Part shown: piece by piece, positions 32,934 through 41,705 of the stretch
Layout: each line of letters starts with the position of its first letter
How positions within the stretch are numbered: the stretch's first letter is position 1
NCBI GenBank assembly: GCA_910577105.1
Contig: CAJTMB010000013.1
Location: 1 to 64,000 of the forward strand
Direction of reading: 5' to 3'
DNA: 64,000 nucleotides
Origin: an uncultured Lachnospiraceae bacterium
Lineage (GTDB): Bacteria > Bacillota > Clostridia > Lachnospirales > Lachnospiraceae
Made by a program: the position numbers and the translations under genes
Notes under the pieces: model-generated
Told to the model about the DNA's origin: nothing
The model's database searches: none
Seen by the model: the letters and a program-made list of their open reading frames with translations, nothing else

Positions 32934-33852
32934 TGTTTTCGTCTCCTTTGCTTTCTTTTACAGGTAAATCCTGCTGTATGATATCTAACAGATTTTTTGC
33001 GGCAACGGACATGGGGGATTTGACATGCGTAACGATGCAGAATTCCCTCTTGGGAATTATTTTATTGAAACGCAGTTCAAACAGCTTTCCGGATTGCAGG
33101 TAAGGTAGGGCAAAATCCCGTACAACACAGCCGACACCGAGGTTTCTTAGGGCAAACTGGACAATCATATCACTTGTGGCAAGTTCAAATTCAGGCTGTA
33201 TGGAGATATCATTTGCCAGCAGGAAAGAATCCATATAGCTTCTTGTGCTGGTGTTTTTCTCCAGATAGATAATAGGAAGTGTCTGCAGTTCAGTGAAATC
33301 CAATGTCCTGTTCTTGTAAGAAATAAACCGTCTGCCACAGACAAAGGTGTCTTCGATGCTGCGCACTGTGAAGGTATGAAAATCCGGTGTGGATGTAAAA
33401 GGGGTGCTGACAATCCCGAAATCAATCTGGCCTGTTCTGAGGTTCTGCAAGGTTTCCGGTGTGGGGGCATTGGTGACCACCACCTTGATTTTGGGATATT
33501 CTTCGTGAAAACGTTCCAAAAACGGCAACAGGAAAAATTGAAGCGTCATGTCACTGGCGCCGATGTGTATTTCACCCAGCTCAAGGTTTAACATCTGTTT
33601 TAGTTTTAACTGACCGGCTTCTATCTGCTCGTAACCTTTGGCAACATAGGAATATAAAAGTTCTCCTTCGGCAGTAAGCTTAACGCCCCTGGATACTCTT
33701 GTAAAGAGCCGTGCGCCGCACTGCTTCTCCAAAAGCCGGATGGACTGGCTGACGGCAGGCTGGGAGATGGAAAGCAGACCGGCCGCCTGCGTCAAGGATT
33801 CGGTTTTGGCAACATAATAAAAAACTTTGTAGTATTCCAGATTGTCAATCAT
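32911..33852 (-). CDS. LysR family transcriptional regulator
   Basis: A 313-aa LysR regulator. The N-terminal winged helix (VAKTESLTQAAGLLSISQPAVSQSIRLLEKQCGARLF, residues about 14-50) is typical. The periplasmic-binding-like sensor domain follows (IHIGASDMTLQFFLLPFL to SDMIVQFALRNLGVGCVV). This layout resembles CysL/YeiE-like members but the inducer is unknown. AGGAAGG precedes the ATG at 33852. A minus-strand promoter lies 40-70 bp upstream. LysR genes commonly regulate a divergent neighbour; here the divergent gene is an ECF sigma factor beyond hairpin element copy 3, while the HAD gene follows on the same strand. Confidence 0.93.
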   Translation of the reverse strand: MIDNLEYYKVFYYVAKTESLTQAAGLLSISQPAVSQSIRLLEKQCGARLFTRVSRGVKLTAEGELLYSYVAKGYEQIEAGQLKLKQMLNLELGEIHIGASDMTLQFFLLPFLERFHEEYPKIKVVVTNAPTPETLQNLRTGQIDFGIVSTPFTSTPDFHTFTVRSIEDTFVCGRRFISYKNRTLDFTELQTLPIIYLEKNTSTRSYMDSFLLANDISIQPEFELATSDMIVQFALRNLGVGCVVRDFALPYLQSGKLFELRFNKIIPKREFCIVTHVKSPMSVAAKNLLDIIQQDLPVKESKGDENNDNNHNI

Positions 33853-33893
33853 GGATGGCTTCCTTCCTGCTTTGCCCTTAAGGTTACATACAC

Positions 33894-33922
33894 ATAATAG
33901 TCTAATGGGAAAGGTCCGTCAA
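33894..33922 (-). promoter_or_regulatory. Promoter of the lysR-HAD pair
   Basis: On the minus strand, TTGACG (33922-33917), a 17-bp spacer and TATTAT (33899-33894). The -35 is 20 bp from the end of hairpin element copy 3. Confidence 0.7.
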
Positions 33923-33941
33923 GTGTCGCTGAACTCCTTGG

Positions 33942-34123
33942 TTACCACATTTTGCATGGCGGCAGCCGGGGGATGCATTTGTTCCATAAAGGACCGTGTA
34001 AAAACGCTGGTACTTGGAGGTTGTATTTCAACCTCCTATGTACCACTGCGTTTTTACCCGAGCGGGAGCGTGTCCTGTTGGAACAAATGCATCCCCCGGC
34101 TGCCGCCATGCAGAACGCGGTAA
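33942..34123 (+). repeat. Long covarying hairpin element, copy 3
   Basis: A 182-bp palindrome that fills half of the 375-bp gap between lysR and the sigma factor gene. Against copies 1 and 2, the inner stem has three paired changes: ACAC/GTGT becomes ACGC/GCGT, CGGTAC/GTACCG becomes TGGTAC/GTACCA, and TTAGAGG/CCTCTTA becomes TTGGAGG/CCTCCTA. The outer arms (CATGGCGGCAGCCGGGGGAT and its complement) are again different yet paired. The unpaired core segments are unchanged. Confidence 0.9.
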
Positions 34124-34227
34124 TTCCGGTTGTTACTTTGTGATTCTTTTGTGCGTCTAATTAGTGTAATCACATACAGCTGTGTGAAAATAGAAGCTTC
34201 TGGTTTTATTACATGGAGGGTCTGGTT

Positions 34228-34692
34228 GTGGATAAGGAGCAATTTACAAATGAGATATTGAAATTGGAAAAAAGCCTGTACTATACGGCCAAAAGTATCC
34301 TCGGAAATGACGAGGACTGTGCGGATGTATTGCAAAACGCTATTTTAAAGGCATTTGCCAATCTGGATTCCCTTAGGGAGGAGCAGTATTTTAAAACATG
34401 GATGACGAAAATTGTTTTGAATGAGTCTTATGCCATGATAAGGAAGAATAAAGCTACGGTATCTTATGAGGAGTATATGGAAAACGCGGCGGTGTCAGAT
34501 TCGCAGGCATATTCGGAGATTTATATGGAAATACAGGCATTGGAAGAAAAATACAGACTGCCTTTCGTACTCCATTATGTGAATGGATTTACATTAAAGG
34601 AAATAGCCGCAATGCTTGGAAATTCCGAAGCGGGAATTAAAATGCGGCTGCTCAGGGCGAGGGATATTCTGAAAAAGCAGTTGGCGGTTTAG
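34228..34692 (+). CDS. ECF-type RNA polymerase sigma factor
   Basis: A sigma-70 family factor of about 154 aa. Region 2 is seen in ILGNDEDCADVLQNAILKAFANLDSLREEQYFKTWMTKIVLN; the stretch is cited to mark residues about 20-65. Region 4 is the helix-turn-helix GFTLKEIAAMLGNSEAGIKMRLLRARDIL at the C-terminus. The start is taken as GTG 34228, since GGAGGG is seven bases upstream; the ATG at 34213 overlaps that ribosome site. The DUF4179 gene follows after 28 bp and is the presumed membrane anti-sigma factor. Target promoters cannot be inferred here. Confidence 0.9.
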   Translation: MDKEQFTNEILKLEKSLYYTAKSILGNDEDCADVLQNAILKAFANLDSLREEQYFKTWMTKIVLNESYAMIRKNKATVSYEEYMENAAVSDSQAYSEIYMEIQALEEKYRLPFVLHYVNGFTLKEIAAMLGNSEAGIKMRLLRARDILKKQLAV

Positions 34693-34720
34693 CGGCGGTT
34701 TATCATGAAGGAGGTTTATT

Positions 34721-35764
34721 ATGCAGAGAGAGCAATGGGAAACAATGATGCCGGATGTGCCCGAAAATGTACATGCAGCAGTGCAAAAGGCTTTGGATAT
34801 GCTGGAAACGGAAAAGAAGGGGATGAAGACAGTGAAGAAAGGAAACAGAAGGAAAATGGCGGCCATGATTATTTTGGCGGCGACAATGATTGGCACTACT
34901 GCCATGGCAGCAGGCTTAACCTGGCACCGTAAAACAGCGGAGGAATTTCACAATCCGTCGGGAGAAATCCAGCAGAAAACGCTGGAGGAGGGAGTGGCAG
35001 CGCTGCCGGCGGCATCGGTGGCGGACAACGGGGTTACCGTGACAGCCGTGCAGCTTTTGCAGGATGAAAACCGGGTATACCTGATGTTGAAAGTAGAATC
35101 GGAGGAGGCAGCCATTGACGGAAATACGTTGTTTGATACGATGATGCTGTCCGACGGCAGCAATCAGGAAATTTTTGGAAATGTGAGTGCATATTTTCTG
35201 GAAGATGTAAACGGTACTCTTTCAAAAGAGGGGTATTATGTCATAGACGGGCTGAAGAATATGGATGCGGGATGGAACGGGGAAGCCCTGAAACTGATTC
35301 TGTCCGATTTGTCCTATTATACCTATGGAAAGGCAGAAGAGGGTGTGGATATGGCAAATCAGACACCTCATTGCATAAAGGGAAACTGGGAACTTGAGGT
35401 TTCATTAAAGGATGTAACTTCGTTAAGCAAGACAATCCCGGTGGACAAGAAACTGGAAGTCAGGGGAGTGGAGGTTACTGTCAATTATGTCAGGATTTCT
35501 CCATTGTCGGTGGTAATATCCTATTCTCAGAGTGATATTGATAAGATTGACATGGTAGAGGATGACATGCTCTGGGAACTGTTTGATATCAGCATGAAGA
35601 ATAAGCAGGGAGCTTTGGTGCAGGATGGATATGGCGCTATTTCCGGCGTCATCACACAGGAAGGGGAGCGTCTGACCCAAATCGGACTTTTGAACGTACT
35701 GGATGTGGAAGAAATCGGACAGATAGTATGGGGAGATGATGTTCTGGTAATGGACGTCCCGTAA
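34721..35764 (+). CDS. DUF4179-type membrane protein, probable anti-sigma factor
   Basis: A 347-aa protein. The first 45 residues are cytoplasmic and charged, followed by one transmembrane helix (AAMIILAATMIGTTAMAAG, about residues 47-65). The remaining 280 residues are extracytoplasmic and beta-rich, in the style of DUF4179 proteins that pair with ECF sigma factors in Firmicutes. It starts 28 bp after the sigma gene with an AAGGAGG site. The signal it senses is unknown, and no protease-type partner is adjacent. The anti-sigma role rests on position and topology. Confidence 0.8.
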   Translation: MQREQWETMMPDVPENVHAAVQKALDMLETEKKGMKTVKKGNRRKMAAMIILAATMIGTTAMAAGLTWHRKTAEEFHNPSGEIQQKTLEEGVAALPAASVADNGVTVTAVQLLQDENRVYLMLKVESEEAAIDGNTLFDTMMLSDGSNQEIFGNVSAYFLEDVNGTLSKEGYYVIDGLKNMDAGWNGEALKLILSDLSYYTYGKAEEGVDMANQTPHCIKGNWELEVSLKDVTSLSKTIPVDKKLEVRGVEVTVNYVRISPLSVVISYSQSDIDKIDMVEDDMLWELFDISMKNKQGALVQDGYGAISGVITQEGERLTQIGLLNVLDVEEIGQIVWGDDVLVMDVP

Positions 35765-35775
35765 AAAGGAAGGGG

Positions 35776-35802
35776 AAGCCGGCCACTGAGCCGGCTTTCT
35801 CC
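35776..35802. terminator. Bidirectional terminator between the DUF4179 and phosphatase genes
   Basis: The stem AAGCCGGC-CACTGA-GCCGGCTT (35776-35797) is flanked by AAAAAGG on the left and TCTCCTT on the right, and serves both converging genes. Confidence 0.75.
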
Positions 35803-36396
35803 TTATATGTTGTGTGGGATATAATTTGCCCGTACCAATATCCGTGAATTTCCATTGATAATCCATTCATGGATGCCGGTATCACCCGTCAAAAATACAA
35901 ATGGAGCTCCTACAGGCAGCCCGAAAAAGGCCTTGTATAACTGATTTATCATACCGCCGTGTGTAATGGCGGCAACAGTACTGTCATTATCGTTTTCCGA
36001 TATTATTTTCGATATCATATACTCAGCCCGGTATCTGAATGCGAGCATACTTTCCTGCTCATAAACAGACATATGTACCGGTACGTTTACTTTCGGATAC
36101 TTTTCGTCAGCAACACTATGCTTTAATCCTGCAATCAATCCATTATTAAATTCCATTAAATACTCGTCAGGAATTAACGGAGACTGCGTTTTGGAAGCCA
36201 GATGATTTGCTGTCTGAACAGCCCTTTTCAGGGGGCTGTGATAAATCTTTGCTATCTGATGGTTTTGACTCACATATTCACTCATTGCGTCTGCCTGACG
36301 ATGTCCGCGTTCGGTCAGTTCAAAGTCAGCCCTGCCTTCGTGAACGTCAAGAATATCCGCTTCGCTTTCGCCGTGCCTGATTACCAATAGTTTCAT
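35803..36396 (-). CDS. Histidine phosphatase family protein (phosphoglycerate mutase-like)
   Basis: A 197-aa branch-1 histidine phosphatase. The catalytic RHGESEAD lies at residues 7-14, the conserved SPLKRAVQTA near 57 contributes the phosphate-binding Arg, and AAITHGGMI near 145 gives the second catalytic His. These enzymes dephosphorylate sugar phosphates, nucleotides or cofactors; substrate is not evident. It starts at ATG 36396 with an AGGGGAGG site. A promoter is seen upstream on the minus strand. Monocistronic. Confidence 0.9.
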   Translation of the reverse strand: MKLLVIRHGESEADILDVHEGRADFELTERGHRQADAMSEYVSQNHQIAKIYHSPLKRAVQTANHLASKTQSPLIPDEYLMEFNNGLIAGLKHSVADEKYPKVNVPVHMSVYEQESMLAFRYRAEYMISKIISENDNDSTVAAITHGGMINQLYKAFFGLPVGAPFVFLTGDTGIHEWIINGNSRILVRANYIPHNI

Positions 36397-36444
36397 AGAA
36401 GCCTCCCCTTGATAAAGTTAGTTTTGCCTGTCAATTATGAGAAA

Positions 36445-36473
36445 AGTATACCACCGATGAAAATAACAGGCAA
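36445..36473 (-). promoter_or_regulatory. Promoter of the histidine phosphatase gene
   Basis: On the minus strand, TTGCCT (36473-36468), a 17-bp spacer and TATACT (36450-36445). Confidence 0.6.
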
Positions 36474-36626
36474 CACAGGTTTTATTGCGTCCATGATAAG
36501 TATGAGTTCATCAAAGGATGTGAAAATTTCAGCATAATCTTGATTAGGTTATTCTTTTTTGTTACTATTTTTATAATGGCATAAAAAAATGGTGTGATTC
36601 TAAGGGCATAAAGAAGGGCAGTACCT

Positions 36627-38021
36627 ATGTGGAAACAGGAAAACAAAACAAAGCGGCGGGAAACCGCCGCCATCATATTATCCATTTTTGTGCTGGCGTG
36701 GCCGACCATGCTGGAGGAGGCGCTGCGCACGGTGGTGCAGTATGTGGACGCGGCGATGGTGGGAAGGCTGGGGCCGGACGCCACGGCGGTGGTGGGCATC
36801 ACCAATATTGTTTCATGGCTGATAAACAGTCCCATAAGCGCGGCGGGGGTTGGGCTGATTGCCTATATTTCCCGGATGGCGGGGGCTGGCGAAGCAGACA
36901 AGATAAAAAGGGCGTCTGTGCAGGCTGTTTATATTGCCGTTTTGCTGGGCGTCCTAGAGTGCGCGATTACCCTTTCGGTGAGCGGCTTTTTGCCGAAGTG
37001 GATGGGGATGGAGGAACGCCTTTACAAGGAGGCATCCCGATATTTTTTCATTGTGTGCCTGCCGCTTTTGTTCCGTGCCTTCATGGCAATTTTCGGTGCA
37101 GTGTTAAGGGCAGTAAAAGATACGAAAACACCCATGTACATCAATGTTTTTGTCAATGCATTAAATATTATCCTGAATTTTTTGCTGATATATGAAGCCC
37201 GCAGTATTCGTATAGGCGGGATTTCTTTCCGGTTGTGGGGAGCCGGGATGGGCACTGCGGGGGCCGCTATCGGTACTGCGGTTTCCTTTACCGCGGGTGG
37301 CTTGCTGATGATGGCTGCCTTATGGAAAAATCCTCTGGTTTCACCAAAGGGCGCAGCATTTAAGCCGGACATGGAGATTATCAAACCCTGTGCCCGGATA
37401 GCAGTTCCGGTTGCCTTGGAGCGGATGGTATCCTGCTTCGGACATGTAACGTTTACCTCTATTGTGACAAGGCTGGGAACTGTTTCCTTTGCGGCCCATT
37501 CCATTGCCGAAACGGCAGAACAGGCGTTTTACATACCCGGCTACGGCATGCAGTCCGCGGCAACGACCCTGGAGGGCAATGCCCTGGGGGAAGGGGATAA
37601 AAGAAAGCTGAAAAAGACCGCCAGAATCCTTCTGGCGCTGGTTGTGTTTATGATGACGGTTTCCGGCGGAATCATGTTTATCAGCGCTCATGGGCTTATG
37701 ACGATTTTTTCTAAGGATGCGTCCGTGATTTCTCTTGGGACGGTGGTATTGAAAATATGCGCCTTGTCAGAGCCCGTATTTGGCGCCTATATCATTTTGG
37801 GAGGTATATTTGACGGTGTCGGGGACACCCTCCCGCCTTTTATCTACTCCCTGATTGGCATGTGGGGTATCCGCATACCCATAAGCTTTTTGTGCGTCCA
37901 TGTATGGGGTTTAAACCTAACCGCCGTCTGGCTGTGTATGATAGCCCATAATGTGGCGGTGGCGGGAATGATGTTCGTCCATTACCTGAAAGGGAAGTGG
38001 AATCCCTTAAAAGCAGGTTAA
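36627..38021 (+). CDS. MATE family efflux transporter
   Basis: A 464-aa inner-membrane antiporter with twelve predicted helices in two homologous halves. The N-terminal WPTMLEEALRTVVQYVDAAMVGRLGP is the usual MATE helix-1 region (residues about 16-41), and the second half begins near ARIAVPVALERMVSCFGHV (about residue 252). Such pumps export drugs or metabolites with Na+ or H+. Within the family, specificity cannot be predicted. The coding sequence is noticeably GC-rich in the first 300 bases. It is followed 16 bp later by two small charged proteins of unknown relation. Confidence 0.92.
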   Translation: MWKQENKTKRRETAAIILSIFVLAWPTMLEEALRTVVQYVDAAMVGRLGPDATAVVGITNIVSWLINSPISAAGVGLIAYISRMAGAGEADKIKRASVQAVYIAVLLGVLECAITLSVSGFLPKWMGMEERLYKEASRYFFIVCLPLLFRAFMAIFGAVLRAVKDTKTPMYINVFVNALNIILNFLLIYEARSIRIGGISFRLWGAGMGTAGAAIGTAVSFTAGGLLMMAALWKNPLVSPKGAAFKPDMEIIKPCARIAVPVALERMVSCFGHVTFTSIVTRLGTVSFAAHSIAETAEQAFYIPGYGMQSAATTLEGNALGEGDKRKLKKTARILLALVVFMMTVSGGIMFISAHGLMTIFSKDASVISLGTVVLKICALSEPVFGAYIILGGIFDGVGDTLPPFIYSLIGMWGIRIPISFLCVHVWGLNLTAVWLCMIAHNVAVAGMMFVHYLKGKWNPLKAG

Positions 38022-38037
38022 TTAATGTTCAGGATTG

Positions 38038-38325
38038 ATGGCAGAAAACCGATATACACTATATGAAGGGCAAAATTATGATGGTAAACGGGATAGAGGC
38101 GCAGGGGGACAGAGTGTGGAAGCCAAACAGGCAAAGCTTTCCGAGGTGGAAAAGCGTGCCGCCGATGCAAAAAATGCGCAGATAGAAGTGTTGGGAAAAA
38201 CAGGAAGGGAAATGAAGGAGGCTGCGCAATCAGGAACTTCTCCTGAAAAATCACAAAAAGAAGAAACAAAGAAACAGGAAGAGGAACAAAAACAGCGGTA
38301 TGTGCCTGTTGATGTATTCCTGTAG
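38038..38325 (+). CDS. Small, highly charged hypothetical protein
   Basis: A 95-aa hydrophilic protein, rich in Lys, Glu and Gln, with a coiled-coil-like middle (KQAKLSEVEKRAADAKNAQ). It ends in an unusual hydrophobic VPVDVFL. The start is ATG 38038 behind an AGGA site; a TTG one codon earlier is possible. No family is recognised. It precedes another charged, coiled-coil-rich gene by 33 bp, so the two may work together. Confidence 0.55.
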   Translation: MAENRYTLYEGQNYDGKRDRGAGGQSVEAKQAKLSEVEKRAADAKNAQIEVLGKTGREMKEAAQSGTSPEKSQKEETKKQEEEQKQRYVPVDVFL

Positions 38326-38358
38326 GAAAGATGCCTTGAGTCGGGTACGGAGGATTTT

Positions 38359-39018
38359 ATGAATATTAATTTGCAGGGAAGTAACGGTCCGTTCGGCACA
38401 GGTCTGATGCCGCTTTTTGGCAACGGACTGAAAAGCACGGAACAAAAGATGGAAAGAATGGCAAAGAGGGACAGCGAGGTTGCTTTTTTTGAGGCGCAGA
38501 AAGATAATTTGAAAAACATGAAATGTGACAGTCTGGAGGATATTCAAAGAAAGCTGGAAATGCTGCATTCCTATGAAGACCAGATAGCTGCCGCGAAAGC
38601 TTCATACAATAATGAGCAAATGTTCCATGTCTTGGATGAGGCAATGGAAAAAGGCGAAAAGATTGCCGAAGAGGCAGAAAAAACCGAGCCGAAGACGCCG
38701 GAAGAGAGGAAGAAGGAGCTTATCGAAGAAGCCCTCGGCACAGACGGAGAGAAAGGCGTCCTTACGGAAGTCATGGAAGAAATGACGGATTTGGCAAAGG
38801 AGCAGATGGAAGAAGCGGCGGATTTGGCAGAGGAACTTCAGGAGCAGACCGAAGGAGTAAAGGCAGAGGAATTACAAAAACAGGCCGAAGGAGCGCTGAA
38901 AAAGGAAACCGCAGTACAGTCAGGACTCTTGCTCCAAAAAACGGAAGAAGCTGTAAAAGAAAAACAAATTGCGGAAGCAGGCGCCGCCGTGTATAAAAGA
39001 TTAGATATCCGTATATAA
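38359..39018 (+). CDS. Coiled-coil hypothetical protein
   Basis: A 219-aa soluble protein that is mostly amphipathic helix. The first 30 residues are Gly/Pro-rich (GSNGPFGTGLMPLFGNG); the remainder is Glu/Lys/Ala-rich with heptad-like spacing and near-repeats around EELQEQTEGVKAEELQKQAEG (cited to locate residues about 157-177). GGAGG precedes ATG 38359. No domain is recognised. The ordered charge and good ribosome site argue that it is real. It is followed by a hairpin and the ABC importer. Confidence 0.65.
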   Translation: MNINLQGSNGPFGTGLMPLFGNGLKSTEQKMERMAKRDSEVAFFEAQKDNLKNMKCDSLEDIQRKLEMLHSYEDQIAAAKASYNNEQMFHVLDEAMEKGEKIAEEAEKTEPKTPEERKKELIEEALGTDGEKGVLTEVMEEMTDLAKEQMEEAADLAEELQEQTEGVKAEELQKQAEGALKKETAVQSGLLLQKTEEAVKEKQIAEAGAAVYKRLDIRI

Positions 39019-39051
39019 TAATAGTCTGCACGAAAAAAGACAAATCAAAAC

Positions 39052-39093
39052 GGAAGCCCCCAAAACTGCACCGATGCAGTTCTGGAGGCTTCC
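39052..39093 (+). terminator. Long hairpin before the ABC transporter genes
   Basis: GGAAGCC and AACTGCA pair with TGCAGTT and GGCTTCC around a CCGA loop, with small internal mismatches. The following bases are TTAGGGG rather than a U-tract, so it is a weak terminator or a leader structure. No TPP riboswitch motif is seen. Confidence 0.5.
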
Positions 39094-39158
39094 TTAGGGG
39101 AGGATAAGTATTAAATTTATCTTTGGTGATAAATTCATCAAAGGAGGGGGTTCCGTTG

Positions 39159-40172
39159 ATGACTAATGATAGTATGACCGCAAGTTTTCTTTTTATACAA
39201 AAAATTTTAAAAATATCGGGAATTGTTTTTGCCTGCTGCATTTTTTGGATTGGATGCGGAAAAAAAACAGGTTCCGAAATCAGGATAGGCGCCATGAAAG
39301 GGCCGACCACTATCGGGCTTTTGCATCTGATGGAGGAGGCAAAGGAAGGCAATACGGAAAATGCATATGCGTTCACCATGGCTGCGGGGGCGGATGAACT
39401 GACGCCGCTTCTGGCGAAAGGAGAACTGGATATTGCACTGGTTCCCGCCAATGTGGCAGCCATTCTTTATCAAAAAACCGGCGGTGGCATCTGTGTTATA
39501 GATATCAACACGCTGGGTGTGCTGTATATGGTATCGGCAGATGAGGGTGTGGAAGGCGCGGCGGATTTAAGGGGAAAGACCATCTACCTTACAGGAAGGG
39601 GCACTACGCCGGACTACGTACTGCAGTACCTGCTTTCCCAAAACGGCATCGGCATGGATGAAGTAACGCTGGAATACCGCTCGGAGGCGACAGAGGTGGC
39701 GGCGCTGCTTGCAGAAAATCCGAAAGCGCTCGGGCTTTTGCCCCAGCCTTTTGCTGCCATGGCCTGTGCGAAAAACGACAACCTTGCCCTGTGCTTTTCC
39801 ATGACGGAGGAGTGGGATAAGGTGCAGGTAGGGGAAGGCAGCCGCCTTGTGACGGGTGTTACGGTTGTGCGGAGGGCGTTTCTTCTGGAACATCCGGAAG
39901 CGGTGGAAATGTTTTTAAACGAACATGCTGAAAGCGCGGCTTATACCGCAGATAATCAGGCGGAAACGGCAAGGCTCTGCGCGGAGGCGGGAATCATTGC
40001 CGACGAGCAGGCGGCCATGCAGGCGATACCCTTCTGCGGCATTACCTGCATAACGGGAGAAGAAATGAAGCGGGCGCTTGGCGGATATCTGGCGGTTTTG
40101 TACGATAAAAATCCTGAGTCCGTGGGGGGAATCCTGCCGGACGATGATTTTTACTACGGGGTAAAAGAGTGA
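39159..40172 (+). CDS. ABC transporter substrate-binding lipoprotein (SsuA/ThiY-like)
   Basis: A 337-aa extracytoplasmic binding protein. The N-terminus has a signal peptide with lipobox WIGC, followed by a mature protein of the NMT1/SsuA fold: IRIGAMKGPTTIGLL, then GELDIALVPANVAAIL, and DLRGKTIYLTGRGTTPDYVL. This fold binds sulfonates, nitrate, taurine or pyrimidine precursors; which one is unclear. The start at ATG 39159 is set by AGGAGGGGG; the frame opens 12 codons earlier. It overlaps the transporter gene by four bases (GTGA). Confidence 0.88.
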   Translation: MTNDSMTASFLFIQKILKISGIVFACCIFWIGCGKKTGSEIRIGAMKGPTTIGLLHLMEEAKEGNTENAYAFTMAAGADELTPLLAKGELDIALVPANVAAILYQKTGGGICVIDINTLGVLYMVSADEGVEGAADLRGKTIYLTGRGTTPDYVLQYLLSQNGIGMDEVTLEYRSEATEVAALLAENPKALGLLPQPFAAMACAKNDNLALCFSMTEEWDKVQVGEGSRLVTGVTVVRRAFLLEHPEAVEMFLNEHAESAAYTADNQAETARLCAEAGIIADEQAAMQAIPFCGITCITGEEMKRALGGYLAVLYDKNPESVGGILPDDDFYYGVKE

Positions 40173-41560
40173 AACGAAACATGAAAAATTGGCGAAGCAT
40201 GGCAGAAAAAAAGTGGATAAGGCGGACGGCGGCATGTCTGTTCTGGCTGTGTGTCTGGCAGTCTGTTTTTTTGCTGGCGGATAATAAAATTTTGTTTGCA
40301 GGACCCGTACAGACGGCGAAGGCCCTGCTTTCAGAGATTTTTACTTTCGCGTTCTGGCAGGTAACCGGAATGTCCCTTTTCCGGATACTGCTGGGACTTT
40401 TTCTTGCTTTTTTTGCGGGCGCCCTGTTGGGGATTGCTGCTTATAAATCCGCCTTTCTGAAAGAACTGCTTTCCCCCCTTATGCTGTTTTGCAAGGCGGT
40501 GCCGGTGGCTTCTTTTGCCGTGATACTCCTTATCTGGTGGGGGGCGGGCTTGCTGTCAACGGCGGTTATTTTTCTGGTTGTTCTTCCCATGGTTTATATC
40601 AATATTTATGAGGGACTTAAAAGTGCCGATGAAAAGCTTTTGCAGATGGCAAAGGTTTTTGATATGCCTCTTCGGAACAAGGTATTTTATGTCTATCTGC
40701 CGTCGCTTGCCCCATTTATGGACGGGTGCATCAAAACGGCGGTGGGAATGGGTATCAAGGCGGGTGTGGCGGCGGAAGTAATCGGCACGCCAAAATGGTC
40801 CCTGGGAGGGGAACTTTACCTCTCTAAAATCTATCTTGACACGGCAGGCGTGTTTGCGTGGACGGCAGTGGTGACAGCGTTGGGATTTACCTTGGAAAAA
40901 GCAATCCTTTTTTGCCGGCGCCGTTTTTGCAAAAGCCGTCCGGGGCCTATTAGGGGAAGGAAAAAAGAATCCGTGCCGGTAAGCATATATACCGAGGATA
41001 TCGGAAAAGCATTCGGGGACCATGCCGTACTTTGCGGCATTACAAAAAAACTGGAATCCGGAAAGCTATACTGCCTGACGGGAGCATCGGGAGCGGGAAA
41101 AACCACGCTGGTGCACATGCTGGCGGGACTGGAAAAGCCGGACCGGGGCAGGATGGAAATGCAGGGCGGGAAAAGTTCCAAAAGCGGCATATCTGCCGCA
41201 GGCGTGTTTCAGGAAGACAGGCTTTGTGAAGAAGAAAGCGCCGCAGTGAATGTCAGACTGGTATCCCGTGATTACGGGAAGTCGGAAGAATGCCTCAAAG
41301 AACTGCTGCCGGTGGAAGCAATCTCTCTGCCGGTAAAGAACTTAAGCGGCGGTATGCGCAGGCGTGTCTGCCTTGCCCGTGCGCTTGCGGCGGATGCAGA
41401 CTGGCTTTTTCTGGACGAGCCCTTTACCGGTCTGGATGAAGAAAACAAAGAAAGGGCAATCCGGACCATTGAAAAGTATCGCGGAAACAGGCTTACGGTG
41501 CTCGTAACGCATGATATGAATGATGCAGCAAAACTGGGCGGAGAAATTTGGAAAATATAA
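40169..41560 (+). CDS. ABC importer: fused permease and ATPase in one chain
   Basis: A 463-aa fusion. Residues about 15-255 are a SsuC-like permease with about six helices and the EAA-type loop KVFDMPLRNKVFYVYLPS. After a basic linker (RRRFCKSRPGPIRGRKK), residues about 270-463 are an ATPase: Walker A GASGAGKTT near 304, signature LSGGMRRRV near 391, Walker B WLFLDEPF near 411 and switch His in VLVTHD. The Q-loop region is short, and the ATPase is smaller than a normal SsuB (about 250 aa). It starts with GTG at 40169, coupled to the binding-protein gene. In most bacteria these are two genes. Confidence 0.9.
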   Translation: MKRNMKNWRSMAEKKWIRRTAACLFWLCVWQSVFLLADNKILFAGPVQTAKALLSEIFTFAFWQVTGMSLFRILLGLFLAFFAGALLGIAAYKSAFLKELLSPLMLFCKAVPVASFAVILLIWWGAGLLSTAVIFLVVLPMVYINIYEGLKSADEKLLQMAKVFDMPLRNKVFYVYLPSLAPFMDGCIKTAVGMGIKAGVAAEVIGTPKWSLGGELYLSKIYLDTAGVFAWTAVVTALGFTLEKAILFCRRRFCKSRPGPIRGRKKESVPVSIYTEDIGKAFGDHAVLCGITKKLESGKLYCLTGASGAGKTTLVHMLAGLEKPDRGRMEMQGGKSSKSGISAAGVFQEDRLCEEESAAVNVRLVSRDYGKSEECLKELLPVEAISLPVKNLSGGMRRRVCLARALAADADWLFLDEPFTGLDEENKERAIRTIEKYRGNRLTVLVTHDMNDAAKLGGEIWKI

Positions 41561-41603
41561 AGTAGAAAATGCAGAAAACACAGAAAAACGCTACGAAAAA
41601 GCA

Positions 41604-41632
41604 TAGACAAGTCCCCGTTCTTATGCTATAAT
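41604..41632 (+). promoter_or_regulatory. Promoter of tig
   Basis: TAGACA (41604-41609), a 17-bp spacer and TATAAT (41627-41632). Confidence 0.7.
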
Positions 41633-41705
41633 CCTAAAATGACTGTGACTATATCCGTTTCGGCGTACATATATGCAGCCACGATTTTAAGGAGGAAATG
41701 TAACG

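Noticed and set aside
39052..39158. TPP or other riboswitch before the thiamine/sulfonate-type binding protein
   Set aside because: Only a simple hairpin is present; no CTGAGA-type or other known aptamer motif is visible.
38771..39463. 230-aa open frame on the minus strand
   Set aside because: It runs across the end of the coiled-coil gene and the start of the binding protein gene; composition is Ser/Pro/Phe-rich as expected for the complement of Glu/Lys-rich coding sequence.
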